Source: Trebouxia sp. TZW2008 (Eukaryota > Chlorophyta > Trebouxiophyceae > Trebouxiales > Trebouxiaceae). Taken from it: DNA of 64,000 nt. Positions within the stretch are counted from its first letter, which is position 1. Every line of letters starts with the position of its first letter. Below, one piece after another: positions 36,751 through 48,600 of this stretch. The position numbers and the translations under genes are program-made. The DNA lies in the NCBI GenBank assembly GCA_002118135.1, contig BDIU01000381.1, forward strand, positions 62,001 to 126,000. The letters run 5' to 3'. A model generated the notes under the pieces. That model made no database searches, was not told where the DNA came from, and saw only the letters and a list, made by a program, of their open reading frames with translations.

Positions 36751-37078
36751 ACTGATTGCAAATTTGCAGGCTACCTCAGCGAAGCACTAAGCCAGTGACC
36801 AGGCTTACAGCTAGACCTGTAAACTCGTCGTCAAGTTCCTGCCCTGCCGCCAGAGCAAGCGGCATAAATCCGACGAGCCAGTAAGGATAAAGTGGTAGTC
36901 TTGCTCCAAGACGCTCCAGGCGAAAGCGAAATAGCAGAGCTTGTGCAGCAGATTGGGCACAATATCGGCTTCTAGCTTAACTTCAACAGTGAGTCAAGGT
37001 TTCGAACCCTTTGCAGCTCTCAGTCGTAAAGGAGCAGGAGACCATGCGGCAGCGCAGCTCTGATTTGCCAAGCGCAAC

Positions 37079-39507
37079 ATGACATCGACGTTGCTGTTTG
37101 GCAGCACGCTGTACAGACCAGCTCGGCCCGTTAGTTCCAGACTCAGACCTAGCAGGTCTAGCCCAGGAGGATCGCTGGCAACGACTTGTCGAGCGACCGC
37201 AACCGCGACCGTCGAGTTCACAAAGTATCAGGGCCTCGGAAATGACTTTATACTAGTAAGTCATCGCTGATGCTGGCCGCATCGCTAGCGCAGAGGGAGG
37301 GTTGCGTTAGATACTGAGCATATTGCTGTCAACAGGTGGACAACCGGCATCAAAACGAGCTGCTTGTTTCAGCAGAAGCTGCAGTCAAGCTGTGCGACAG
37401 AAATTTTGGCATTGGTGGAGATGGCGTGAGTACCATGCCATCATTTCGCATACTGATGCAGTCACAGCTTCAATTTCGTTGAGTGCAAAGCTGCGCTTGC
37501 TGCTCAGGTCATCTTTGCTTTGCCTCCGCAAGGCGATGTGGACTATACAATGCGCATATACAATTCAGATGGCAGTGAGCCAGAGATGTGCGGCAATGGC
37601 ATCAGGTGCTTGGCAAGATTTGTTGCAGAAAAGGACAAAGCAGGGCCAAGGCAGTATAAGGTGCAAACTGGAGCAGGTTGTCATTCTTTGCTAAATCTGC
37701 AGCTGACCTTGCAGCTGCAGGATGATATGACCATGCGCATGGTGCATGTCTTGCGTGCAATCATGGTCATTTTGCACTACATGCATGCAGGCTTGATACA
37801 ACCAGATTTGTTAGAGGATGGTCAAGTTTGTGTGGACATGGGCGAGCCAATCCTTGAAGCGGAGCGGATCCCCACAACATTGCCTGCAACACAGGTCAGC
37901 TGTCAATAGCACCATGTGTTCACTCACAACATTGCCTGCAACATTGCCTGCAACAAAGGTCAGCTGTCAACATCGCCATGTGGAAAATTACAGCTTTGCC
38001 TGCAACACAGGTCAGCTGTCAAAATTACAATGTGTATACAGCAAACTCTCTTTGTAAAGACTGCTTCGGTAATCGAAAAGTTCGCCCTGAAATCAAATTG
38101 TCCTTACCCAGAGGGACCACTGCAGTCAGAACGCAGTGATTGATTACCAATGGCGTTGTCCTTACATTGAGATTGTCCTTACATCAAGTGTCCTTACAAA
38201 GAGAGTTTACTATACCCACAGCATTGCCTGCCACATAGGTCAGCTGCGATTATTACAGTGGCAGCTTCAAAGACAATAGCTGCGATGCCCATCCAGATGC
38301 ATTGCATGCCCTTCAACTGACATCCCAAGCTGACCACTTCAAGCCCTCTGAAACGAGTATTTTTGCAAGCGTGCTTTCCTCAAAACAGGCTTGCAGTTGT
38401 GCTTTGCCTAGACATTAATTCGCTGAAGATATATTTGAGATGTTGCTGCATGCTGCAGCAATCAGCAGTGGTGCAGGGCCCCTTGCAGATAGCGGGTCAA
38501 GAATGGCTGGTCACATGTGTCAGCATGGGCAACCCACATGCAGTTGTGTTTGGCAGCAGGGAAGGCAGCCTTCAGGTGCAGCTTCATAGCATGTGGTCAT
38601 TGCTTCAAACAGTGTACATTGGAGTATTGCTTGCTACTGTTATACATTGGGATACTGCTTGCTACCGTTATAAATAGGGATATTGCTTGCAGCCATTACA
38701 CATTGAGATGTAGCTTGCTACCAAAGAATTCGGTTTAATCGGTCCACTGTTATTGCCACTTAGCTTGCTCGGTAGCAACATGATGCTACATTTGCTTTGG
38801 GAGGCGTTATGCTGAGATGCCCATGCATGTCATGGACAAATGGTTGCATACTGCTGTGCTGCATAATGCAGTTGCACTTACACTGTACAGCAGCAGCATT
38901 AGTACGTAGATAAGTTACTATACCCTATGACCCTTGCCGTGGGACACGTCTACTTCACATCTGCCTGTATTGTGAGGTGTATAGCTAAGCCTGATGGTAC
39001 CACTCTGCAGCCTTGAGCTGCAATGATTGTTTGCAGATATAGCAACATAGCTTTGCCTGCAAGACATGTTTGCTTTGCATTTGCCTGCCTTTGGTGGTGC
39101 ATGGCATGTGCTGGTACTGTTTGCATGCATGTCTAGTGATCAGTCAAACGCCACTGACCAAACCTTCTCCCTTTTTGCAGCTAAACAACATAGACATACG
39201 ATCGTTGGGGCCACAGTTTGAGACAAACAGCGTCTTCCCAAAAAAGACAAACACTCATTTTGTAGAAATCCTAGATAGAGGGCATGTGAAGGTATCAGTG
39301 TGGGAGCGGGGCGCTGGTCAGACATTAGCTTGTGGCACAGGAGCTTGCGCTATTGTTGTAGCTGGTGTCTTGGAGGGAAAGACAGACCGCACATGCCAAG
39401 TTGACTTGCCAGGAGGACCGTTGATCATTGAATGGCGGGAATCTGACAACCACATTTACATGACAGGACCTGCTGAGCGGGCCTTCCGCGGAGTTGCTGA
39501 AGTTTGA
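37079..39507 (+). CDS. dapF: Diaminopimelate epimerase, plastid-targeted
   Basis: Interconverts LL- and meso-2,6-diaminopimelate, the penultimate step of plastid lysine biosynthesis. Exons 37079-37255, 37336-37425, 37508-37676, 37791-37894, 38459-38575 and 39181-39507 (TGA) join in phase to 327 residues. The first about 48 residues (Ser/Arg/Thr-rich, no acidic residues) form a transit peptide; the enzyme starts at [17 protein letters not shown]. The two catalytic cysteines of the family are present: Cys117 in EMCGNGIRC and Cys270 in LACGTGACA. Also visible: [20 protein letters not shown] and the substrate-binding TNTHFVEI. The terminal [10 protein letters not shown] block is normal. TGTAA lies at 39593-39597, 86 bases past the stop, a candidate poly(A) signal. 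Intron 4 holds exon-edge copies and a MITE-like insertion. Confidence 0.95.
37875..38245 (+). repeat. Copies of the dapF exon 4 end and splice donor inside intron 4
   Basis: The exon end plus donor (cattgcctgcaacacaggtc, then agctgtcaa) recurs near 37926, 37940, 37996 and, past the MITE, 38220. Each copy keeps an ag|gtcagc donor, so several alternative donors exist. Confidence 0.85.
38034..38215. mobile_element. MITE-like element with terminal inverted repeats, in dapF intron 4
   Basis: About 182 bases bounded by inverted ends: left gtatacagcaaactctcttt..., right (reverse complement) gtatagtaaactctctttg.... Internal sequence contains ccactgcagtcagaacgcag and repeated tgtccttac. No coding capacity. 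Related copies lie at 32.6 and 51.7 kb and, eroded, at 16.6 kb. Confidence 0.7.
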
Positions 39508-40941
39508 CTCAATGTTTTGTAGTCAAAGTAGTCAAGATGTGTTTTGATGCCACACTCCGTACTTGCTGCTTTTGCGGAAGTTGTCAGTCTAGTGTAAACG
39601 CAGCTACTACTGTCATGTTGTCGAGATTTGGACAGGAATTAGGCGTTGAGGTCACCTTTCAGCAGCAATTTGATTGCAGTTTGCTTATTGCGTTGATTTC
39701 TTGTTGTGGTGAACTCAACTGATACTTTCTAGCTGATCTGATATCCTGCACCAAATTCTCTGCAGCGCAGCTAGCAGCAACCTGCATGCCTGTTGAGCAA
39801 ACGACTTGCAACCCCAGGATAAGCTTAAGAAACTATATGGGAAGGTCGTGACAATGAAACTTGCATGCCTATCAGGTCTTGCTCAGTTGCGTTCACCAAT
39901 TGACCATTCAGTCTGAAGTTCCGTGGCGTCATTGGTTGCTCATTCGCACCTGCACTTTCTACATACCTGCTGCAGCACTGGCAGCATCAGCTGGCTAATC
40001 TACTATGCATGTCACTTGGTGAAGCAACACACTGCCGACCGTGGCATTTTCACGTTGCAGAAGACTGTTGATTACGCAGCACTAGTGTGTTTGTTGAGTT
40101 TCAAAGCAAATTGCTCATAGTTCAGCAGTGTTAAGCGGCAGTGCAGCTTGTGCAATGGATAAAGCCCTAGCTTTACCTGGGCAATCAACTGTGATTGAAG
40201 AACTTTGCTCATTCAACGTGTGTGACAGATATAGCTGCACGGCCAGCCTCGCTGTGCAATGCATCAGACATGAGTAACATGCTATATGCGAGCTTCAGCC
40301 TTGATATTGTGACCCATGGAAGCACTGACATGCAATGCAATGAATTCATGGACACAAATGATGTCCCCAAGGCATCTTGCACCAGACGGCACCTGTCTTT
40401 GGCACCAGAAGAATGCACAGACACACTTTGTGCTGAAGCTGTAGACATACCTGCATGTCTTGCCACTGCATATGCCAGCAGACATACTGCTTTGGTGAAT
40501 TTAGTCATGTTTGGCCATGTACATGAGACTTAGACACAAAGCATGATAAAGAACTTGAAGCAGGCAAGCATACCCTTTGCTCCACAGCACAGGCGCTTTC
40601 ATGAGCAACACAGTATGGAATGAGATGTTTGCAAGGGATGCCTGAGCACTGCAAGCACAGGATTGGGTATGGTCATATTCTGCTTGCTGGCTTGCAAGGA
40701 GAAGGCAGCAACCTTGATGAAGGCATTCATTTCCAAGCTGCCTCTCCCTGCTGCCTTATTTACAGCAGGAATGGACAACCATCAATGGCAATTCTCAAAA
40801 CATCCAATACAGCAGTCCCGCTGCAGCATTGCTACTGATATGGTAGGGCTGAGGCAATACCCGGCATGTGATACGGCCAAGGCAGTGCTGGTCATATGAT
40901 GTGGCTGACGTACTGCTAAAAGTATGTTTCTGTGATGCAGC
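39508..40941. other. Convergent 3' intergenic region
   Basis: Lies between dapF (+) and the Smr gene (-). A minus-sense TGTAA near 40757 may end the Smr transcript. I find no coding exon or RNA gene in it. Confidence 0.4.
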
Positions 40942-43349
40942 TCAACTCCACTTGCAGCGCGCAGAGGGTCTGAGGTGGTGGTGATCCTCAAACCGCTTCT
41001 GCAAAAATGAGGTCAGCCCTGGCAGCTGCACCTGCTTGTCATCTCGTTTGGTGGTGAGCTGCATACAACGACAGGCATACTTTGTACAGCAATCTACTTG
41101 CCAAGCAGCCACGTGACAGGCTTGCTTTGCACAGCAAACAATTTGTCAAGCAGCATAGTGACAAGCATGCATTATGCAGAAAAAGCTGTAGTAAGCAACA
41201 TAGTGACAGTCATTCAAGCTGAGCTGTAACGTGCACAGTGGCAAGAGCTCTGAAACCAGAGAGGGAGGCAGTAGGCGTACAATCAGGGTGACTCCGGTGA
41301 ATTGAGCGCAATCACTGAAAGATGACAGCAGCCCATCCAAGGCTTCCTCTGTCTCATCCTCAGTCATGGCCGTAGAAAGATCCCTCTGCAGTAATGCAAA
41401 ACATGATTTGTTTGATGTCAGTGTTTGCACAGAATGTTGGACAAGCCATAGCCTTTCATAAGCCGGGGCATACGTGTTTTCATAGAGCTGACTATGCCCC
41501 TGCTTACAGGCCATTTGTGCGTCATGAGAAGTCTTGAATGTTAACATTCACATGCTGCATTGCATGTGAGGTTGCTCTTAATTTAACACTCTAGCTCCCT
41601 GGGCTGCAAACTTGTTGCATAAGCAACAGTGGTTTTGCCAGTGTTTACTTGGCAAGCAATGGTCCAACACTTATGCAGGGTCTGACTTGGGCACACCATC
41701 GCTGAAAGTTTCAAAGGTAGCAGGTTCAAAGCATCTTGCTCAGCCCTATGGTTGCAACAACACAAGGCAAAGCCAAGCATCAGTGGTCTTACATGAAATG
41801 GAACAGGCACCAGCCCATTGTGGGCTCTCTCATGGGCTTCGGAAGCCCCCTTCAGCAGGTTAGCTGATGACGCTGCCCACTCATGACCCTCATCCCGCAG
41901 GTCTTGTACTGCCTGCTGTGCCTGGCCTGCCAAAAGGAAACCCAACATCAGATGAGGCTCAGGCATGGCAGTGCCAAAGCAACAATCAGCTGTGGTGTTC
42001 ACATGCAGGATATAGACCGCACAGCCTGTCCACATGTCATCTTTGGCTATTAGTGCAGGGTTAGACATGTGCTCTGTCATGCACCTGGTGATCGCTTTCA
42101 TGCAGCTGTCAACAATGAATGTCCCAGAAGACAGCCACGGCGGCCCATTCACAAACACGTGCAGACACATGGTGAGCAGAAAAGCTGATGTGACACAAAG
42201 TCTGCCAACATTTGACATATTGGTATGAACTGGATGATGCGTTGTCAACAAGTGTGGCTCAAGACTTACCTGACTCATTGCCTGCAGCAGCATGCTGTTT
42301 GGCCAGGGCGTCAGCATCTGCATGAGACTGCAGTGACATCGCATGATGCTTGTCTGCCTGAGTGGTCAGATGCTCCCCTACTGCAGTCTTCGCCCTCACA
42401 AAACCTTCCATGCGCCCGATCAAGCACTGCAACGCTCTGGTCACGTCTTGCAGCAGCTTGTAAGGGATCTGGCAGGGCAAAGCACCAGAACGATGCAGGT
42501 ATTCCTCAGTATCTGCTATTCTCCTGAGGAACGCCTTTGCCTCCGTCTTGTTCCATGAGTTGCCGCCGATCAGCACCAACAAGCAGCCCTTGTTGAAGCG
42601 GTGCCTCACAAAGGTGAATCCATCTCGAGCAAGCTGCCAACTCACAGCCTGCCTGATGGCAGCTTGCTTTTTGGGAGTGTTGTTGCCGCAGCCCACTGTA
42701 AACTGCACAAGCAACTTTGCTTCAGTTTGTGTAAGCACGTCCTTTGTGCCAGTCTAACAGGACAGACTGATGCTGCAAACCAGGCCTGCTCACTCAACAC
42801 AACTGTAGAGCGCTTTGACTGCTCAACTGCTTATGCCCTTAGCTGCTGCTTTGCCTTGCAGCAAACAGTTCGGTCTCTGCATGACAGCTCACGGCAGCAT
42901 AAGCAAAGCGTAGAGACTTACCCTTGTTGCATGGGGCTCTTCTGATGCTGCCACTTTCAGCCCCCCCCCCCACAACAACTTGTCCACTCTGTGCTCAACC
43001 ACCCTGACCTTGAGTCTATGTCCGTCAAACTGCAGCAAAACCCGCAACTTGAATGCACTGCTGTCGCTCACATCTTATGGCAGAGCCTTGAAAGCATTGC
43101 AACCTCTTCTGCAGACGGCCAGTGAACAACTCCTTGAGCAACAGCATGCACAGCTTGCAGCAAGCAAAACAGCTGCATCTAATTGCTTTGTCAGTGTTCC
43201 ACCACACTCCAAGCCATGGGTCTGTGCTGGGTTCATGACCTTCGGTGTGCTGGCATGCATTGCTGTGAACATACCGCATACACGTTGGAGATGTCCTCAT
43301 TTGAGAGCCGCAACCGCAGCTGGCCTAGCTGGTGCTGGTAATTCGCCAT
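40942..43349 (-). CDS. Smr (small MutS-related) domain protein
   Basis: Exons in transcript order: 43349-43275, 43172-about 43074, 43029-42922, 42741-42270, 41926-41793, 41385-41281 and 41058-40942 (TGA); about 370 residues, all later junctions in phase. The first part (NYQHQLGQLRLRLSNEDISNVYA...) resembles a small helical CUE/UBA-like region. The Smr domain starts at FDGHRLKVRVVEHRVDKLL, a weak form of the usual LDLHGL motif, and continues in the next exon with LVQFTVGCGNNTPKK and NKGCLLVLIGG, matching the family's T-G-x-G-x-H-S and G-C-L-x-V signatures. Smr domains bind or nick nucleic acid; the degenerate His motif makes activity here doubtful. The C-terminal half is helical and not recognised. 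The exon 2-3 junction does not use an obvious donor, and exon 3 contains an 11-base G run. Confidence 0.65.
42961..42971. repeat. Eleven-base C/G homopolymer inside an Smr exon
   Basis: Eleven consecutive C on the plus strand (G on the coding strand) encode a short Gly run in exon 3. Its length is prone to slippage or sequencing error, and a change of one base would shift the frame before the main Smr block. Confidence 0.85.
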
Positions 43350-45695
43350 GCACCAGCAGCAGCTATTCCTGACACAGTTACCTACATAGCAAACACCACT
43401 TGACACACATTACTTGACGCACATCAATTGACGCACATCACTTGATGTTTCAGACATACTGCCTACATGACACATCACATGATGTGTACAACATCGTTGC
43501 CTGCATGACACACACCGGTACACACCCTTCTCTTGCGTGCAGAGAAAACTAAATCAGTCACGAGACGAAGAGGAGTGCTTCAGCAACACGATGCAAGCCT
43601 GCACTGCTTCAGAGCTGCACGCGTTGCAGTTGCATGCTCTAGAGTTGTGTCAGCCTGTATGGTGGTGCCACATACCAGTGAGGGTAACCTTTCCGCTTGG
43701 TTGCCAGCTTGAAGTCATACTGCAAATCTCCTCGGTCATCCAAACAGGGGAGCAGCCTGGCAGTGGCTTAGCTAACTTATAGGCTGCATTGCAATTGGAA
43801 CAAGTTTGTAGACATATTTATGCAATTAGTGCCTTGATCCTTGTAGACTTTGTTGAAAGCGTCTGGGTATTGGGCGAAGCAGACGCTGCACCATTCACAT
43901 CGGCAAGGTAATTTTGAAGGTACAGCTGAGGCTTGTGGCTAGAATGCCTATGAACCTTGTGCATGCAATGGTCTGACAAATATTGACTGATGTCAAACAT
44001 GTGTACAGTTTGCTGTTTGCAAAACGTGCTTCAAACTCATCAGCTGTTCACGGCCCACAAAACAAGTTGATTGCATTCTGCACCACCTCATGATCAGCTC
44101 ATTATCACCAAACCTGCCAGCCCTTCAAAAGCTGTGCAACATGAACATAACAATCAAGAGGTGCATTGACCTTTGCATTGCTAAGCCTTACACTCATAGA
44201 AGGCCTGTGCCTTGCTGTCTGTGCCACATACACCTAATCAACAGCAGCGGACAGCCTAGTGCATGCAGCCTTGTTTGCGTGATCCCCACGGTGCAAGCAG
44301 CATTTATCCCATTGCAAACAACAGAAATGGCTTGATGATGGAAAGCACCAATGAGAGCTTCTTGCTGAGGTATGCCGCATGTTTGCTTTTCCCCCTGGCC
44401 CTGTTGTGAGCCCGTGCAAATCAAGGTGTATCAGGCAATGCTTTGCAATAGAAGCAGATCCAGCTTGCCTTATTTATGCAAGCGTATGCTGAAGTATATT
44501 TGCCACAGCTACATGTGGATGGGGACTATATCTCAGCAAAGGCGCCTGCTGATAGAACAGCAAAAGCCGTCACTGACCACAACAGGCGTGCCTGCTTGCT
44601 GCAGCCTTGTCTTCGGTGGCAATGTGTCTGGAAGAAAACTGACCCACCTGACCTAGCAGTCGCCAAGATGGCCTGCACTGAGCAAGTGTCAAACCAAGCA
44701 TGGTTTGCTGAACTCGTGCCGCAAGTAGCTGCTGATGATGCCGCGACAACGCCGACTGGACGGGAGACGGCTTGCACGCTGTCGAAGCAGCTGCACTGTG
44801 CTTTGCCAGATGTCGTACTGATTCCCGCTAATGTACACGATCACCCCTAGGCCAGCGATGGAGACCTTGATTAGCTTAATGTCTCCCTGAATGTCTCCCT
44901 CCTGAGGCCGTGCCGCCGACCCTAAGTCCAGCTTGCATCCCATAGCTGAACCCTTGTTGCAAAGCGTTCGAACAGTTATATGACCACCTGTTGGCCATTT
45001 ATCGTCAAGTTGGCTCGTGGAGTGCGTAGGTACAATGAGTTGGAGGGCGATACAATATCAAGACTTGCAACAGGCAGGCAGGGCATGTGGCTTTTGTCAC
45101 AACCTTAAGAGAAGTTCGAAAGACGTCGCGTATGGTCTCGAATGCAACACCATACGCGACGTCATCAACCCCCCAGGTGCGTGTGGTTTTTGCATTGCAA
45201 AGTTGAAGTGTGTTTAGTCAAAGCCTGAGGTATACGAGATGTACGAACGCAGCATCAACGCCTTGCATCAACCCACTTCACCAAAGCTGACTCCGCTGAG
45301 TGATATCAAAGCTGAGCGCATCACAGGTCTGCAATTTTGAGAAGGCTAGCAGTCAAATTGCAAGCCAGGCAAACTTTCAACAAATCTATGCCAAAAGTCA
45401 TGCGCCTGCGTAAAACCCCTGGATACGAGCTTCCATACGCGCAGCCATCCAGCTTCAAGCGGCGCAACTGTAATAGCTAATACAACATTTTGTTGCGGCC
45501 CCCAGGCATTGCGCATGTATAGACATATGCATGATGACATTAGCAATTCGCCTGAGTAATTGCTAGATGTGAATCAGCCCAAAATCTGATGTATGGTACA
45601 CAATGCGGTTGAATCTGATCAATCAGAATGCATCAATTGACATTTGTTGCGAAGAAATGATTGCTCGATGTGGATTGTGTGTCAAGCACGTTGAC
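43350..45695. other. Intergenic region containing dispersed element copy B
   Basis: Upstream of the Smr gene and downstream of the mannosidase. Apart from copy B (44770-45180) I see only weak open frames without recognisable protein, for example one through 44476-44850 that runs into copy B, and no RNA gene. Confidence 0.4.
44770..45180 (+). mobile_element. Dispersed element, copy B
   Basis: Plus-strand partner of copy A (34725-35075). Both code near their left ends for LSKQLHCALPDVV. Near its right end copy B has a palindrome, gacgtcgcgtatgg ... ccatacgcgacgtc (45122-45163), not preserved in copy A. No intact protein. Confidence 0.7.
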
Positions 45696-48600
45696 TTACT
45701 GACTAAGAGTAGCCTCACTAAATTTATTTTGGGCGTTAGTAATGAACCTTGTTTTGACAAGTTTTTCTGATGACTTTGCTGGCGACTTCAGCACGCGTAA
45801 AGGGTGTGCTTCTGTGTTGAACACCCACTCGTCAAGGCTCAACGTGTCAGCATCAGCAAACATCAAATACAAGTATTTGAGGGTCTCTGCAAGAAAGTAG
45901 CTTTGCTGTGTGTCATCGTGCTTTGGAGGCGCCTTTTGAACATCTCTAATTCCAGCGTAGCCATGTTCAACCTGCAGGCATGGCAACATGCTTGCAATGC
46001 TGTCATCAAAGACTTTTTGTGCAAAGCACTGCCCTTTATGGCAGGGTTTTGAGCAGCCATGGTCTATTTTGTGTGGTCATGAGGTGACAATACAACCAAA
46101 ACAGAGACACGCACGTGGAGCATTGCTCAAAGCCAAGTTTGCACCTTGAGTGCAATGAGCTGTCAGCACCTACAAACTAGATGATGCTCATGTGAGCACA
46201 GCTTAGACCTTGTCTTAGCACGTATGCATGACAGATGATGCATATGCTACCTTGCACCATTTCTCAATGGCTTGAAAGACGCCCCAACCATACTCCCGGT
46301 ATTTTGTCCGGCCTGTCAAGCGCCACAGCACAAAAAAGGCCTCAACCGCTTCTGGCCGTAGCAAATATACACGCACAGTGCTGCGCATGCCTCTGCCTTC
46401 ATAGAATGAAACAAACTCTGGTGACAGACCTGCAGCCATGTTTGAATTGTGCTGCAAGACCTGACTTCGTTAAACATGACAAAGTCCGGTGACAAATCTA
46501 CAGCCATGCCTCATTTGTGGTGCAAGGCAAAGTGAACTCTGGTGAACAAGTTTTAGCACATGCACTTCTTCAAGACGTATTGTTGGGCTGACCTAGGCAT
46601 GGACTGAGCGTGCGTGTGTCAATCAATGATCTGCACTGACAATCTGCACTGCCATGGCTGATTACAGAAAAAGAAAGAGCAACAAAAGACAAGTCTATGC
46701 CATCACGCATCAAAACAGAAGCCTCTGTGAGTAGAGGCAGCTCAAGCTTGCTGTCTTTGGAGCAGCAATTAGCAGAAATCCAGTCTATGGGGGGCGTCAG
46801 CAGAAGATCTTGAGCAATGCAACTCACCTGTAGGTTGTGAGGCATAAAGCTGCCAACAAGTCTCCGTTAGCTTTTCAGCAAGACCCAAGTACTGATCAGC
46901 TTTGTCTCCAGTGACAGCGCCCATGTGACTGCCCAAAGCCAGCATTGCCGGTACAAAACACACCAAATGGTCCATCTTGTGCTTCACTCTTTTCCTGCTG
47001 CCCATCAAGGCCTTCAAATCAGTGCTTGCAGCAAGAAGAAGAAGAAGCTGCCCAGCAAAGCACTCAGATCAGTGCTTGCAGCAAGAAGAAGAAGAAGCTG
47101 CCCAGCAAAGCACTCAAGTCAGTGCTTGCAGAAACAAGAAGCAGAAGACAAACCTGCCCAGCAAAGCACTCAGATCAGTGCTTGCAGCAAGAAGAAGAAG
47201 AAGCCCCCCAGCAAAGCACTCAAGTCAGTGCTTGCAGAAACAATAAGCAGAAGACAAACCTGCCCAGCAAAGCACTCAGATCAGTGCTTACAGCAAGAAG
47301 AAGAAGAAGCTGCCCAGCAAAGCACTCAAAACAGTGCTTGCAGCAAGAAGAAGCAGAGATCTACATGCTCTGGCCAGCCAACAAGGCTGATCGTATGTGC
47401 CACACAGCAGCAATGACTATCCGTCCATCAGGTCAAGATTACGGCAGGCTATAGTGAAACACGCACAAATAATCCTGCTGCGCAAAGCAAGCACGCGTTG
47501 TTTTGACAGCACAGGTTTTGATTGTTTGGGCAGACAGTGGATGACATCACATCGCAGTGCGGCCAATGCCTTTCAGTGAGGAAGTGCACAAAAGACATCA
47601 GCATGCCTCAAATGACAAGCTTCTCACATACAGCCGTTTCATGTCAAGCAGATATGATCTGAGCTGACGCACACTTGAAACTGTCTGAGCTGTGCCTTGC
47701 CTTTCAAGTTCAGCCACATATGTAAGGTTCTCGGGGCTGGACACAAACACTAGTCTATCAATCATGTCATCCATTGCTTGCTCCCACATGGCTCGGTACA
47801 TCTCGTCAGCATCGCTTCTGCCTTTCATGATCCACATTTTCAGCAGGTACTCATAGTAAGAGTCTCCTAGCGCACCCAGGCTGGCTTTTGTGGTGGTGAA
47901 TCGACCAGTCTTTGGATTAAGATACAGCGGCATCAGCCCCTGCAAACTGCATTGCCTTAAAAATCAGCACAGAAGAAAAAGAAATGCAAAAATCTATGCT
48001 ATGAGGCGTCATAACAAGAGGCTCTGTCTATAGAGGAAGCCCAGGATTGCTGGCAGAGGCAGCTCGCTATAACAGAAGTCAAGTATCAGGGGCACCAGCT
48101 CCTAAACATGCACTGCTTTTGCAGTTGTTACAACACGCAAGTACAAAAGGTATGCATGCAGATGACCAAGTCATGACTTTCTGATTGCCTTGACAGTCAT
48201 CACAGAACTCAATCACACCAGCCCCTGCACATGCATTGCCAGTACATTTGTCATAAGATGCAAGCACAAAGGATAAGCATGCAGATCCCCAAGTCATGAG
48301 TTGCTGACTGTTTGAAGGCTGAGAGGGAGGCAAGCAATATGCAACAACATTGTGGCAGCCTTCTGTCAAGCATTCACTCGTTTCAAATCAGTAAAGACTT
48401 GACAATCATGCAAGGCCATGCAAAAATGTTAGTGAGAAACGGCACAATTCAGCAATGGTCAACGCTGACCAACCCACAACATGTTGACACTTTCGCTGGC
48501 ACAGAGGAAAGCATCCAACTGACAAGCACAGACATGTCTTCTGGACACTGCTACAACATGCGGCACCTCCTTTTAGCGTCAAAATGTGCTTATTGGAGTC

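Noticed and set aside
36970..37040. A ggttcgaaacc box suggesting a tRNA T-arm
   Set aside because: No matching acceptor stem, D-arm or anticodon arm can be folded around it on either strand.
44476..44850. Plus-strand frame of 124 residues next to element copy B
   Set aside because: No recognisable motif; only its end overlaps the repeated element, so it is not listed as a gene.
46925..47454. Plus-strand open frames of about 165 residues across 47 kb
   Set aside because: They are generated by the minisatellite, open in all frames, and repeat KHSDQCLQQEEEE-like units without start or context.
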